A DNA stretch of 64,000 nt from Burkholderia gladioli (GTDB lineage: Bacteria; Pseudomonadota; Gammaproteobacteria; Burkholderiales; Burkholderiaceae). Location: contig NZ_CP009322.1 in assembly GCF_000959725.1 (NCBI RefSeq), positions 3,534,001 to 3,598,000 of the forward strand, in the 5' to 3' direction. Position 1 is the first letter of the stretch, and each line of letters opens with the position of its first letter. The notes beneath the pieces are model-generated. The model ran no database searches and was not told where the DNA came from. It saw nothing but the letters and a program-made list of their open reading frames with translations. A program made the translations under genes and the position numbers. This document shows positions 8,677 to 18,505 of the stretch, one piece after another.

Positions 8677-9846
8677 ATGAGATCGTCTCCCCTGCATCCG
8701 CCGCGCCTGGCAGCCTGCGCGCTGTTCGCGGCAGGCCTGCTGGCCGCCTCGCTCGCGCCGGCCGCCACGCTGAGCCAGGCGCCTTACGGCACCACCAAGG
8801 ACGGCAAGCCCGTCACCGAGTACACGCTGAGGAACGCGCGCGGCACCACCGTCAAGCTGATCAACTACGGTGGCGTGATCACCGCGATCGAGGTGCCGGA
8901 CCGGCATGGCAAGTCCGCCAATATCGTGCTCGGCTTCGCCTCGCTGAAGGATTACGAGGCCTACAACGGCAACATCCATTTCGGCGCCCTGATCGGCCGC
9001 TACGCGAACCGCATCGCCGGCGGCCAGTTCCAGCTCGACGGCCAGACCTACAAGCTGCCGATCAACAACGCGCCCAACACGCTGCACGGCGGGCCCGACA
9101 GTTTCGATTCGAAGGTCTGGAGCGCGAAGCCGCTCGACGGCGGCAAGGATGGCGCGGGCGTCGAGCTGAGCTACGTGAGCCCCGACGGCGAGAACGGCTT
9201 CCCCGGCACGCTGACGGTTCACGTCACCTACCGGCTCACCGACGACAACGCGCTGCATATCGTCTACGAGGCGAGCACCGACAAGGACACGGTGGTCAAC
9301 CTGACCAACCACACCTACTTCAACCTGGCCGGCGAGGGCAGCGGCAGCGTGGAGGACCAGGAGATCCGCATCGCGGCCTCGCGCTACACGCCGACCGATC
9401 GGACCTCGATCCCCACCGGCGAACTGGCCTCGGTGGAAGGCACGCCGCTGGACCTGCGCAAGCCCACGCCGATCGGCAAGCACCTGCGTTCCGATTTCGA
9501 GCAGATGGTGTATGCGCGCGGCTACGACCACAACTGGGTGCTCGACGCGGGCGGGCCGAGCACGCCGGCCTTTGCCGCCAGCGTGCGCGATCCGCGCAGC
9601 GGCCGCGTGCTGAGCGTGGATACCACGCAGCCGGGACTGCAGTTCTACTCGGCGAATTCGCTGGACGGCAGCGCGGTGGGCGCCTCGGGCCATGCTTACC
9701 GGCAGACCGATGCGTTCGCGCTCGAGGCCGAGCATTTCCCCGATTCGCCGAATCATCCGGCGTTTCCGACCACGGAGCTGAAGCCGGGGCAGACGCTGCA
9801 CGAGGAAACCGTGCTGCGTTTCTCGGTGGCGGGGCGGAAGCGATAG
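8677..9846 (+). CDS. galM: Aldose 1-epimerase (mutarotase), exported
   Basis: 389 residues. I start at the ATG at 8677, which gives a Sec signal peptide (LAACALFAAGLLAASLAPA), although the frame is open upstream. The galactose mutarotase fold is clear: FGALIGRYANRIAGGQF, NNAPNTLHGGPDSFDSKVW, the catalytic histidine in NLTNHTYFNLAG and the catalytic glutamate in ALEAEHFPDSPNHPAFP. It interconverts alpha and beta anomers of hexoses. The signal peptide places it in the periplasm, where it may act on plant-derived sugars. It appears monocistronic. Confidence 0.95.
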   Translation: MRSSPLHPPRLAACALFAAGLLAASLAPAATLSQAPYGTTKDGKPVTEYTLRNARGTTVKLINYGGVITAIEVPDRHGKSANIVLGFASLKDYEAYNGNIHFGALIGRYANRIAGGQFQLDGQTYKLPINNAPNTLHGGPDSFDSKVWSAKPLDGGKDGAGVELSYVSPDGENGFPGTLTVHVTYRLTDDNALHIVYEASTDKDTVVNLTNHTYFNLAGEGSGSVEDQEIRIAASRYTPTDRTSIPTGELASVEGTPLDLRKPTPIGKHLRSDFEQMVYARGYDHNWVLDAGGPSTPAFAASVRDPRSGRVLSVDTTQPGLQFYSANSLDGSAVGASGHAYRQTDAFALEAEHFPDSPNHPAFPTTELKPGQTLHEETVLRFSVAGRKR

Positions 9847-10251
9847 GGCGGTGGCGGCGCGTTGTTCGCCGCAGCCGAATTGAGATTTCGTGACGGGCTG
9901 CTGTTCAGGCTACGCGCGAGCCGGTAATGTGTGGTCAACCCTCATCATCTCCTCCCGATGTCACCCAGGGGGCCAGGGATGCCCGCCACGTCGTGGCGGC
10001 GTCCCGACTCTTTTTCGCAGCGTCGGTTCTTGGCGCGTTTTCCTTGCGATATCACCCGGAGCTTATTGGGCGGCCGGTTCAACGGTTGCGTGCGCAAGCT
10101 CATCAATGCTCCACGCGGTTTCGACTTTCTCGCGACGTATTACCCGGATGAAAACGACAACGAATCGATTAGCGTTGCAGAGCATCGCGACGCAGGATTC
10201 CGTGTAGCGATCCGGGGCTTCGTATCGGCGCGATGACATGACGGCCGGATG
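9847..10251. other. Intergenic stretch, no supported gene
   Basis: About 400 bases between galM and the ChaC-like gene. A 7-bp perfect hairpin (CCGCCAC, 3-nt loop, GTGGCGG) at 9983-9999 is followed within 10 bases by a T5 run and could terminate galM transcription. A 101-codon plus-strand frame (9931-10236) has no recognisable similarity or convincing ribosome site, and I leave it uncalled. Confidence 0.5.
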
Positions 10252-10947
10252 TCATCGCCCGCCCGGCACGCTCATCGCATCGCGCTGCCCGGCGCCGCGC
10301 TGCGCGCGCGCCACCGCCTCGGCCAGCGCATCGACATAGGCATCGCCGATGCCGTGCTCGCGTAGCGCCGCCTGCAGGCGGAACAGGTAATCGGCATTGC
10401 TGCCGATCGGCCCGGCTGCTTGCGCGATCAGCGGCGCGGCCGTGGCCACCGAGGCGTCGCGCTCGTATTGCTCGCGGCTCGGGTCGGCGACGAAGGCGAT
10501 CGCATGCGCGTCGCTGCCGTCGTCGAGCCGGACCTTGGCCCAGGTCGGCCGATACGAACCGAGCACCATCTCGCGGATCCACACCAGCCGCAGCTCGTCG
10601 ACCAGGCGCTCGGCATGCAGGCGCAGCGCGATGCCGGTGGTTTCTCCGCCGGGCTCCAGCGCGAGCATGCGCCCCGGGCGCTCGCAACCGGCGCGGCCGG
10701 CCAGCATCCGCAGGCAGAAGCTGCGATGCCAGCCTTCCAGCCGGGCCACGCGATGCGCGGCGAACTCGATGGCGGGATTCCAGATCAGCGATCCATAGCC
10801 GAACACCCAGACTTCGTCGGCGCCGGCCGGCCGCTCGCGCAGCGTGGCATCCAATGAAGCGTCGATGCGCTCGGGCGTCCAGAGCCCCGGCATCGCCTCG
10901 AACTGTTGGCGGTAGGCGCCGGTTTCGATCGCGTGTCTCGTCAGCAT
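10252..10947 (-). CDS. ChaC-like gamma-glutamylcyclotransferase
   Basis: 231 residues. The substrate-binding motif VFGYGSLIWNP (near residue 47) and the downstream W-x-R-E-M segment with its candidate catalytic glutamate identify the ChaC family. This family cleaves glutathione to 5-oxoproline and Cys-Gly in the cytoplasm. The PGRMLALEPGGETTGIALRL segment is also typical. It is monocistronic and lies in the same orientation as the downstream intergenic region. Confidence 0.9.
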   Translation of the reverse strand: MLTRHAIETGAYRQQFEAMPGLWTPERIDASLDATLRERPAGADEVWVFGYGSLIWNPAIEFAAHRVARLEGWHRSFCLRMLAGRAGCERPGRMLALEPGGETTGIALRLHAERLVDELRLVWIREMVLGSYRPTWAKVRLDDGSDAHAIAFVADPSREQYERDASVATAAPLIAQAAGPIGSNADYLFRLQAALREHGIGDAYVDALAEAVARAQRGAGQRDAMSVPGGR

Positions 10948-11151
10948 GGCATGACCTGTCGTGAGGGAAGGCCGGGGCGGGACGGTTGGCGCGGTCGATG
11001 GCGCGCGCCGTCACGGCACGGCGGATGTTCGACAGTATCGCGATTGCGGCGGCGCGGATAAACCGTTGCGGGGGAAACAGATTGGCCTGCCGGCGGCGAC
11101 AATCCGGCAATGTCGCTATCGACGGACATCGACGGGCGCGGCTCGCCGTCC

Positions 11152-13524
11152 TCAGAACGAAAAGAGCTGCCCCTGCCCCGAGATCACCGTTTCGAAATCG
11201 TCCTTCAGGAACGGCAGGATGCCGTCGGCGACGGGCTGCAGTTGCCGGCTCAGGTAGAACGCGTAGTCGATCGGCGAGCGCATGGTCTCCAGCGGCTCCG
11301 GGCCGGCGGTGGTCATCACGTAGCTGATCCAGCCGCCGCGCTGGTACTGCAGCGGCCGGCCCAGCTCGCGGTTGTACTCGTCGGCGGTGCGCGCCGCGCG
11401 CACGTGGGGCGGCACGTTGCGCTGATACTCGGCCAGCGGCCGGCGCACGCGCTTGCGATAGACCAGCTCGGCATCGAGCTCGCCGGCCAGCACGCGGCGC
11501 ACCGTCTCGCGGATGAAGTCCTGGTAGGGCTCGCGACGGAACACCAGCGTGTAGAGCTCGCGCTGGAACTGCTGCGCGAGCGGCGTCCAGTCGGTGCGCA
11601 CCGTCTCCAGGCCCTTGAACACCACGTCCTCGCCGCCGTCGGCGCCGAGCGCGAGGCCCGCGTAGCGCTTCTTGCTGCCTTCCTCGGCGCCGCGCACGGT
11701 GGGCATCAGGAAGCGCAGGTAGTGGCGCTCGTATTGCAGCTCCAGCGCGCTGTCGAGTCCGAAGCGCTCGCGCAGGTGCGTGCGCCACCAGTCGTTCACG
11801 TGCGCGACGATCGCGCGGCCCTTGCGCTCGGCCTCGCCGTCCCGGTGCGCCTCGCGCAGCCACACGAAGGTGGAATCGGTGTCGCCGTAGATCACCTCGT
11901 AGCCTTGCGCCTCGATCAGCTCGCGCGTGCGATGCATGATCTCGTGGCCGCGCATGGTGATCGAGGAGGCCAGACGCGGGTCGAAGAAGCGGCAGCCCCA
12001 GGAGCCGAGCACGCCGTAGAAGGCGTTCATGATGATCTTGAGCGCCTGCGAGAGCGGCGCGTTGCGCTGGCGCTTGGCCAGGTCGCGGCCTTCCGAGACG
12101 CGCCGCACGATGTCGGGCAGGCAGTGCCGGCTGCGCGAGAAGCGCGCGCCCAGGAAGCCCGGCACCGAATGCGCGTCGTCGGGCTGGGCCAGGCCTTCCA
12201 CCAACCCGACCGGGTCGATCAGGAAGGTGCGGATGATCGAGGGATAGAGGCTCTTGTAGTCGAGCACCAGCACCGAATCGTAGAGGCCGGGCCGCGAATC
12301 CATCACGAAGCCGCCGGGGCTGTTCTGGCCGGTCACGTCGCCGAGGTTCGGCGCCACGTAGCCGAGCCGGTGCATGCGCGGCAGGTACAGGTGTGTGAAG
12401 GCGGCCACCGAGCCGCCGGTGCGATCGGCCGCGAGCCCCGTGACGGTGGCGCGCTCCAGCATGAAGGACAGCAGGTCGGTCTTGGCGAAGATGCGCGTGA
12501 CGAGTTCGCAGTCCTTGAGGTTGTAGTGCGCGAGCGCGGGCTTGTCCTCGTCGAAGCGGCGCTGGATCTCGTCCATGCGCGCATAGGGATTGTCGACCGC
12601 CTTGCCCTCGCCGAGCAGCGTGCGCGAGACGTATTCGAGGCTGAACGAGGGGAAGGTCCAGGTGGCCGACTTCAGCGCGTCGATGCCGTCGATGATCAGC
12701 CGCCCGGCAGCGCCCGCGAAGAAGTGGTCGGGCTGCTGGCCGTGGGCGCGCCAGTCGAGCACGCTGCCGTCGCGGCCCAGGCGCAGCGGCACGCCGAATT
12801 CCTGCGAGTGCGCGTGCAGCACGCGCAGGTCGAACTGGATCAGGTTCCAGCCGATGATCGCGTCGGGATCGTGTTCGGCGAACCAGGCGTTGAGCCGTTC
12901 GAGCAGCGCGGGGCGCGTCTCGCAATAGACCAGGTTCAGCTCTAGCCCGGCGGCGTCGCCGTTGGCCGGGCCGAGCATGAACACGTCGCGCTGCCCGCAG
13001 CCTTCGAGCGCGATCGAATAGAGTTCGCCGCGCGCGCTGGTCTCGATGTCGAGCGAGACGCAGCGCAGCGCCGGGCGGTAGTCGCTCTCGCTCTTCAGTT
13101 CGGCGTCGACCAGCAGCGCCTCGCCCGCCGGCGTGCCGCGAAAGCGAACCGGCGCGGTGATGAAGCGCTCCATCGCGTAACGATCGGGCGGCGTGATGTC
13201 GGCTTCGTAGAGATCGACGCCTTCGCGCGCGAGCCGTTTCTGCAGGGCGCCGAGATGCCGGTGGCGCTTGCAGTAGAGGCCCAGCACCGGGCGCCGGCGG
13301 AAGTCGTGCAGCGCGAGCGGGCGCAATTCCACGCCGCTCTCGCCGGCCAGCAGGCGCTCGGCCGCCTCGCGTTGCTCGACGGGCAGGAACGCGACCGATT
13401 CCTGCGGACGCAGGCGCACCCGGCGCGGACCCTGGCCGGTGGCGAGCCAGAATTCGATCTCGACGCCGGCGGCCGTGTCCCGCCAGTGACGGGTCAGGAT
13501 GAAACCCTGCTCGAAGTCAGTCAA
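11152..13524 (-). CDS. polB: DNA polymerase II (family B)
   Basis: About 790 residues, close to E. coli PolB (783). The 3'-5' exonuclease motifs are in order: SLDIETS (ExoI), [11 protein letters not shown] (ExoII) and YNLKDCEL (ExoIII). Polymerase motifs follow: [13 protein letters not shown] (motif A), [15 protein letters not shown] (motif B) and [11 protein letters not shown] (motif C, catalytic DTD). The frame is open 49 codons further upstream, but family similarity begins at [13 protein letters not shown], so I place a TTG start at 13524. Its usual role is translesion and replication restart; in many bacteria it is SOS-induced, but I saw no clear LexA box here. Confidence 0.95.
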   Translation of the reverse strand: MTDFEQGFILTRHWRDTAAGVEIEFWLATGQGPRRVRLRPQESVAFLPVEQREAAERLLAGESGVELRPLALHDFRRRPVLGLYCKRHRHLGALQKRLAREGVDLYEADITPPDRYAMERFITAPVRFRGTPAGEALLVDAELKSESDYRPALRCVSLDIETSARGELYSIALEGCGQRDVFMLGPANGDAAGLELNLVYCETRPALLERLNAWFAEHDPDAIIGWNLIQFDLRVLHAHSQEFGVPLRLGRDGSVLDWRAHGQQPDHFFAGAAGRLIIDGIDALKSATWTFPSFSLEYVSRTLLGEGKAVDNPYARMDEIQRRFDEDKPALAHYNLKDCELVTRIFAKTDLLSFMLERATVTGLAADRTGGSVAAFTHLYLPRMHRLGYVAPNLGDVTGQNSPGGFVMDSRPGLYDSVLVLDYKSLYPSIIRTFLIDPVGLVEGLAQPDDAHSVPGFLGARFSRSRHCLPDIVRRVSEGRDLAKRQRNAPLSQALKIIMNAFYGVLGSWGCRFFDPRLASSITMRGHEIMHRTRELIEAQGYEVIYGDTDSTFVWLREAHRDGEAERKGRAIVAHVNDWWRTHLRERFGLDSALELQYERHYLRFLMPTVRGAEEGSKKRYAGLALGADGGEDVVFKGLETVRTDWTPLAQQFQRELYTLVFRREPYQDFIRETVRRVLAGELDAELVYRKRVRRPLAEYQRNVPPHVRAARTADEYNRELGRPLQYQRGGWISYVMTTAGPEPLETMRSPIDYAFYLSRQLQPVADGILPFLKDDFETVISGQGQLFSF

Positions 13525-13739
13525 AACCGGGGCTCGTCTTGGAGTGCTCAGGCGCGGGATTGTAGCGCTTGCGCGCTGGGGGCGCTTAGCCTGGCGCGCA
13601 GGGCAACTAACGGTCTGGCCTCGACATCCCGGCCGGCGGCAGGGCCGGTCGCCGGCCCGAATGTTTGCCATAATTCACGTCGATCGATGCATGACGGGCC
13701 GCTCGCCGCGCGGCCCGTGCCGGAACACCTGGGAACGCC

Positions 13740-14648
13740 GTGGAACTGAGACAACTTCGCCATTTCGTAGCCGTCGCCGAGGAGGCGAACTTCACGCGCG
13801 CCGCCGAACGCTGCCATATCGTCCAGTCGGCGCTGTCGACCTCGATTCGTCTGCTGGAAGAGGAACTGGGCGCCAAGCTGCTGGTGCGCACCACGCGCCG
13901 CGTGAGCCTGTCGGCGGCCGGCGCGGTGTTCCTCGACAGCGCGCGCCGCGCGCTCGACATCCTCGATCGGGCCGGCCTGGAAGTGGCCGACATCACCTCG
14001 GTGCGGCGCGGCAAGCTCTCGATCGGCACGGTGCAGAGCCTGCCGCAGTTCCTCGAGCTGCCGGGCCTGCTGTCGCGCTTCTACCAGGCGCATCCGGGCG
14101 TGGAGGTGCGGCTGGTGCAGGGCGGCGCGCTGGAGTTGAACGAGAAGGTGGGCGCGCGCGAGCTCGACCTGGCGATCCTGCCGATCGAGGAGCGCAACGA
14201 ACGGCTCGAATCGCACATCATCGCCTGCGACGAGATGGTGCTGGCCTGCGGGCGCGACCATCCGCTCGCCTCGGCCGGCTCGGTGCCGCTCGCGCGGCTC
14301 ACGCGCGAGGCCTTCGTCGATTTCGTGCCGGGGCAGGGCACGCGCCGGCTGGTCGATCGCGGCTTCGCCGAAGCCGGGTTGCAGCGGCGCGTGGCCTTCG
14401 AGATCGGCGACCTGGACACGCTGCTCGACCTGGTCTGCCAGGGCCTGGGCATCGCCCTGCTGCCCGAGGACATCGTGGTGCGCCGCCCCGAGATGCTGGC
14501 CTGCGTGCGGCTCGAACGCGCCGAGCTGTGCTGGGAACTGGTGGTCACGCACGCGGCGGCCGCGGCGGGCGACGTCACCGAAGGGCTCGATCCCGCGCCG
14601 GCGGCCTTCCTCGAGATGCTGATGGCCGAGACGGCCGACCAACGCTGA
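13740..14648 (+). CDS. LysR family transcriptional regulator
   Basis: 302 residues starting MELRQLRHFVAVAEEANFTRAAERCHIVQSALS. The N-terminal winged helix-turn-helix spans residues 1-60 and the LysR substrate-binding domain residues 90-295. It is divergent from polB (216 bases between starts), but no functional link is obvious. Its target is not evident: the next plus-strand gene is a porin 575 bases away. Confidence 0.93.
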   Translation: MELRQLRHFVAVAEEANFTRAAERCHIVQSALSTSIRLLEEELGAKLLVRTTRRVSLSAAGAVFLDSARRALDILDRAGLEVADITSVRRGKLSIGTVQSLPQFLELPGLLSRFYQAHPGVEVRLVQGGALELNEKVGARELDLAILPIEERNERLESHIIACDEMVLACGRDHPLASAGSVPLARLTREAFVDFVPGQGTRRLVDRGFAEAGLQRRVAFEIGDLDTLLDLVCQGLGIALLPEDIVVRRPEMLACVRLERAELCWELVVTHAAAAAGDVTEGLDPAPAAFLEMLMAETADQR

Positions 14649-15223
14649 TCGCGGCGATTCCGTCGGCTCGGGAAAGAACCGGTTCCTCTTCCCGGCGCAT
14701 TGCAAGATCCTTTCGTAATAATCGAAAGCTGTCGAATCGAGAACAAAATGATGCACGGCCGGCGCCCGATATCGTTGGGTCCGTGAGGGCGGGATCGCGC
14801 CGCCCGGCCCCGGCCGGCGGGGCTGGTGCCTAACTGGTCATACATCTCACCTTTCGTCTGCATAATCCCAAAAAATGGCACGCGTTGTCCGAGGACGGCA
14901 ACATTACACGGAATATTGCGGAAAGCTTATGAATTAAAAATGAAAGAAATAAAATATCGATAATAATCAATGAGTTGTTAAATGAGTCCACACTGTCAAG
15001 TGCAGGTTTCAACATAAATGACACAGAGATTTCCCTAGGAATCTGAAATTCTGCATTGTTGGATTTATTGCGATCGTTATAGGATGTCTGACTAGATGAG
15101 GGGCTCCACAAGTACGCGGACAAGGCTCTTCATTTGGAGACCAGTCGCCGTCGACTCGCGGCGCGGCTGACAAGCGATCGTATCTGCCTGCGGGGTGCAG
15201 GCTTTGGAAACAGAGGGGACGCA
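14649..15223. other. AT-rich intergenic region upstream of porin
   Basis: 575 bases without a supported gene. The segment from about 14880 to 15090 is strikingly AT-rich for this chromosome (runs such as GAATTAAAAATGAAAGAAA). A CTTTCG / CGAAAG inverted repeat lies at 14710-14728. A weak promoter guess for the porin is TTGTTG at 15056 and TATAGG at 15078 with 16-bp spacing. The rest shows nothing recognisable. Confidence 0.45.
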
Positions 15224-16429
15224 ATGAAGAAACGCATCATGGTGGCGGCAGCTACGCTCACCGGCCTGACCGCGGGCGTCGCGTACGCGCAAAGCAGCGT
15301 GACGCTGTACGGTATCGTCGACACGGGTATCGGCTGGCAAAGCAGCCAGACCTCGCTGGGTTCGACGGCAGGCGGCAAATCGGTCGTCAAGATGATCAAC
15401 GGCATCTGGGCCGGCAGCCGTTTCGGCCTGAAGGGTGCCGAGGACCTGGGCGGCGGCCTGAAGGCGATCTTCCAGTTGGAAGAGGGCTTCAACAGCGCCA
15501 CCGGCGCGCAAGCGGTCTCGGGCCTGATGTTCAATCGCCAGGCTTATGTCGGTCTGCAGGACGCCCGCCTGGGCACGTTCACGGCCGGCCGCCAGTACAC
15601 CGCGTACTACACGCTGCTTTCGCCGTACAGCCCGACCACCTGGCTGACGGGCGCATACGGCGCGCACCCGGGTGATATCGACTCCCTGGACACGACCTAC
15701 CGCGTCAACAACTCGCTGGTCTACATGTCGCCGACGTACTACGGCTTCACGTTCGGCGGTTCGTACGCGTTCGGCGGCACGCCGGGCAGCGTCAACGCCG
15801 GCTCGACCTGGAGCGTGGGCGCACGTTACGCGGTCGGCCCCGCGGGCATCGCGGTCGGCTTCATGCGCCTGAACAATTCGACGTCGGGCGGCGGTGCCTG
15901 GGGCGCGAACTCCACGGCATCGAACAACGGCGCCGAGCCGAGCGTCTCCGGCATCAACAACGGCTACCAGTTCGCTGCCGCGCAGCAGCGCCTGGCCGTG
16001 ACCGGTGGCTGGACCTTCAACTCGCAGTGGGACGTGACGGCCTCGTACTCGAACGTGCAATACATCCCGGGCTCGGGCTCGAAGTTCGCAAACACCGCGA
16101 TCTTCAACACGGCCGGCGCGGTGCTGCACTTCAAGCCGATCCCGACGCTTGACCTCGCCGCTGGCTATAGCTACACGCGCGCCACGCTCGCCAACGGCGT
16201 GCAGCACGCGGCGTACTACCACCAGTTCAACCTGTCGCAGTACTACAGCATGTCCAAGCGCACCGGCTTCTACCTGCTGGAAGCGTATCAGCGCGCGGGC
16301 GGCCAGACGCTGGCCCTGGGCGGCAGCATCATCAACGCGACCGCCGACATCGGCGACGGCCAGAACAGCGCGCCGTCCTCGTCGCGCAGCCAGGTCGCCG
16401 TCGGCGCGGGCATCATCACGCGCTTCTGA
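15224..16429 (+). CDS. Gram-negative porin (trimeric general porin family)
   Basis: 401 residues. Signal peptide MKKRIMVAAATLTGLTAGVAYA, then QSSVTLYGIVDTGIGW. The family blocks GSRFGLKGAEDLGGGLKAIFQLEEGF, FNRQAYVGLQ and GTFTAGRQYTAY are present, and the protein ends in phenylalanine. The start at 15224 follows AGAGGGGA at good spacing. A long AT-rich leader upstream and a hairpin directly after the stop suggest a strong monocistronic unit, consistent with a major general porin. Confidence 0.95.
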   Translation: MKKRIMVAAATLTGLTAGVAYAQSSVTLYGIVDTGIGWQSSQTSLGSTAGGKSVVKMINGIWAGSRFGLKGAEDLGGGLKAIFQLEEGFNSATGAQAVSGLMFNRQAYVGLQDARLGTFTAGRQYTAYYTLLSPYSPTTWLTGAYGAHPGDIDSLDTTYRVNNSLVYMSPTYYGFTFGGSYAFGGTPGSVNAGSTWSVGARYAVGPAGIAVGFMRLNNSTSGGGAWGANSTASNNGAEPSVSGINNGYQFAAAQQRLAVTGGWTFNSQWDVTASYSNVQYIPGSGSKFANTAIFNTAGAVLHFKPIPTLDLAAGYSYTRATLANGVQHAAYYHQFNLSQYYSMSKRTGFYLLEAYQRAGGQTLALGGSIINATADIGDGQNSAPSSSRSQVAVGAGIITRF

Positions 16430-16441
16430 GCGAGGTATCAC

Positions 16442-16464
16442 GGGGCGGCGTGAGCTGCCGCCCC
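16442..16464 (+). terminator. Hairpin after porin gene
   Basis: GGGGCGGC, 7-nt loop, GCCGCCCC: a perfect 8-bp GC stem starting 12 bases after the porin stop codon. There is no following T run, so it may be an RNA-stabilising hairpin or a weak terminator. Confidence 0.5.
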
Positions 16465-16743
16465 GCGCGGTTCTCCGAGCTTCACATCCTCGATGGCCCG
16501 TCCAGGCGGGCCGTCCTTCGGCCGTCGTCGCGCTTCCTGCGTGGCGACGGCATTTTTCTTGGTGCCTGGTTTTTGCTTCTCGCGTGTATCGAGCGTGAGG
16601 CGCGGCGCCTTGCCTGACGATTCGTCATGACGGCGATGACTTGCGCGGCATGGCCGGCCCGCGCGTGCCGCCGCACAATCGTGATTCCGGCCATGCCGGG
16701 GCGGTTGCGCCCGCAACCGTCGTTCCGCCAGGGAGGACATCAC

Positions 16744-17436
16744 ATGAGCAAGGCATCCACCGTTCTGATCGTCGGCGCATCGCGCGGGCTCGGGCTCGCG
16801 CTGGCCGAGGAATATTGCCGGCGCGGCGCACGCGTGATCGCGACCGTGCGCGGCCCGTCGCCGGCGCTCGACGCGCTGCGCGCGCGTCATCCCGATACGC
16901 TCGCGATCGAGACCGGCATCGATATGGCCGATGCCGACAGCGCGCGCCTGCTGCGCGAACGGCTGGGCACGCGCCGGCTCGACATCCTGTTCGTCAATGC
17001 GGGGATCGCGCGCTCGATCGGGCTGACGCCGGGCAATGCGCCCGAAGCCGATTTCCTGGAGATGATGCGTGTCAATGCGTTCAGCCCGGCGCGGCTGATC
17101 GAGGGGCTGGAGGATGGCGTCGAGCCCGACGGCACGATCGCGATCATGTCCTCCGAACTCGCCAGCATCGCCAACAACCCGGGCGGCTGGGATCTCTACA
17201 GCGCGAGCAAGGCGGCGCTGAACATGCTGGTCAAGTGCCATCTCGCGCATCGTCCCGGCAATCGGCGCGCGGTGCTGCTGGTGGCGCCGGGCTGGGTGCG
17301 CACGGAGATGGGCGGGGAGGAGGCGAGCCTGTCGATCGAGGAGAGCATCCCGAAGGTGGTGGAGATGGTCGAAAGCAATCGCGGCAAGGCGGGCTTGCGT
17401 TTCGTCGATCGGTTCGGCGAGACGCTGCCTTGGTGA
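16744..17436 (+). CDS. Short-chain dehydrogenase/reductase
   Basis: 230 residues from the ATG at 16744, which follows GGGAGG at good spacing; the upstream open frame has no SDR similarity. The nucleotide-binding motif VLIVGASRGLGLALAEEY is at residues 7-24, LDILFVNAGIA near 80, a serine in IAIMSSELAS, and the active-site YSASKAALNML near 150. The size and motifs fit a classical SDR of unknown substrate. It is monocistronic, converging with the type VI cargo genes. Confidence 0.9.
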   Translation: MSKASTVLIVGASRGLGLALAEEYCRRGARVIATVRGPSPALDALRARHPDTLAIETGIDMADADSARLLRERLGTRRLDILFVNAGIARSIGLTPGNAPEADFLEMMRVNAFSPARLIEGLEDGVEPDGTIAIMSSELASIANNPGGWDLYSASKAALNMLVKCHLAHRPGNRRAVLLVAPGWVRTEMGGEEASLSIEESIPKVVEMVESNRGKAGLRFVDRFGETLPW

Positions 17437-17544
17437 GGTGAGTGTGGAGTGAGCGCTCCGATCGTTGCGACGAGGCTCGGGTCGAGCGCTTGATTACTTT
17501 GTCGTCCGTGCTCACCGTGCAGCGAACTCGAGCGGATGCACGAT

Positions 17545-17874
17545 TCAGGTGGATTGCTTCATTAAGCTGTCGGTGACGTACAAAACTGCCGTGAAGACGA
17601 GAATGACCGCTCCTCCACCAACCCATTTCCGGGCTGACCAACGTCGCCAGGCGACCGTGTTGAGCAGGCAAAACGCGATTGCCGGGCCGCAGAGGTAGCC
17701 AATCACCAGCGGCACGCTCCACCACGGAATAGGACACTTTCCCAATTCGCTGCAGCCGGTCGCGACGTGCCCGGATCCGCCATGCCAGTGGAGACGGCTG
17801 AATGCGTAGAAGAAAGCCCATGTGACGAGCAGCCCGAACAGCAAACCACCCAGTGACACCGCGAGTCGTTTCAC
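17545..17874 (-). CDS. Small membrane protein, candidate Tae4 immunity protein
   Basis: 109 residues from a GTG at 17874 whose first bases overlap the Tae4-like stop codon (GTGA), which implies translational coupling. Three hydrophobic spans lie near residues 6-28, 53-72 and 84-103. With an inside N-terminus (KR at positions 2-3), the first loop (29-52) would face the periplasm; it carries two cysteines (C41 and C47) that could form a disulfide. I do not recognise a family. Known Tai4 immunity proteins are soluble periplasmic proteins, so a membrane-bound one would be unusual. The immunity role rests on position only. Confidence 0.6.
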   Translation of the reverse strand: MKRLAVSLGGLLFGLLVTWAFFYAFSRLHWHGGSGHVATGCSELGKCPIPWWSVPLVIGYLCGPAIAFCLLNTVAWRRWSARKWVGGGAVILVFTAVLYVTDSLMKQST

Positions 17875-18503
17875 TTGATTTCCCAAAACAGGATTTGCTT
17901 CGCGCCGGCGAGATCGGAGTATGCGGCTCTCGGGAATATGCTTGCCTGTTGCCGGAAGGACGAAACTCCAAGGTATCGTCCCCACGTTGCGAAGCCGCTC
18001 CAAAATCCGCTGACCGTCAAGCGGGAGCCGTTCCACAGATCTATGTGCCCGCCTGTTGCGCCTGACGAGGTTTCTCCGTTGCGTGCCCAGCAGCCGGAAA
18101 ATTGAATGATACCGGTGCGCCCCCTGATCTTCGACGCCCAGTCTGCTCCGGTAATCTTCTCGGCCTTTGGCAAACCAGCAAACGGTTGAAGTTGCAACCA
18201 CGTTCCGAGTTCCTCGGCACGTGTTGCGGTTGGTTTTCCGTCGAGCAAAATGCGTCCGATTGTCATTGTCCCCGTCATCGGGTGGACGGTTTTGGCATTG
18301 AAGGATTTCATGTCGACCCCCACGCGGTGCAACATCACGCTGATGCGGATGGCGCATTGATTCGTGTATGCGGGATCATCATAAGGATCACCCGACGGAA
18401 AGTTATTCCAAAGCTCCTGAAATGTGATTGCCGGAACCACGACTCCTTTTTGCGAGTTCGGCACGTCATTGGACGTGATGCTGGCGTGTTTGGTATGCGG
18501 CAT
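17871..18503 (-). CDS. tae4: Type VI secretion amidase effector, Tae4-like
   Basis: About 210 residues from the ATG at 18503 (GGGGAAGG upstream); a GTG one codon earlier overlaps the PAAR stop. The NlpC/P60-like Tae4 pattern is visible. The active-site cysteine is in NQCAIRISVMLHRVGV (C50), then a GRTGIIQFSGCW strand, then the catalytic histidine in GGHIDLWNG (H153). Known Tae4 proteins cleave the D-Glu to mDAP bond of peptidoglycan after type VI delivery to a rival's periplasm. A 20-residue N-terminal extension precedes the FQELWNNFP start of the domain. It sits between a PAAR gene and a small membrane protein gene, the expected cargo arrangement. The base composition is lower in GC than its neighbours. 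Confidence 0.85.
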   Translation of the reverse strand: MPHTKHASITSNDVPNSQKGVVVPAITFQELWNNFPSGDPYDDPAYTNQCAIRISVMLHRVGVDMKSFNAKTVHPMTGTMTIGRILLDGKPTATRAEELGTWLQLQPFAGLPKAEKITGADWASKIRGRTGIIQFSGCWARNGETSSGATGGHIDLWNGSRLTVSGFWSGFATWGRYLGVSSFRQQASIFPRAAYSDLAGAKQILFWEIK

Positions 18504-18505
18504 CA

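Noticed and set aside
9931..10236. 101-codon plus-strand ORF between galM and the ChaC-like gene
   Set aside because: No recognisable similarity, no convincing ribosome site, several overlapping alternative frames.
11110..12945. 611-codon plus-strand open frame opposite polB
   Set aside because: polB shows all polymerase and exonuclease motifs on the other strand; this frame has no recognisable domain.
17545..18357. 270-codon reading of the frame covering the small membrane protein
   Set aside because: The upstream two-thirds is a shadow of the Tae4-like gene; the GTG at 17874 overlapping its stop is the credible start.
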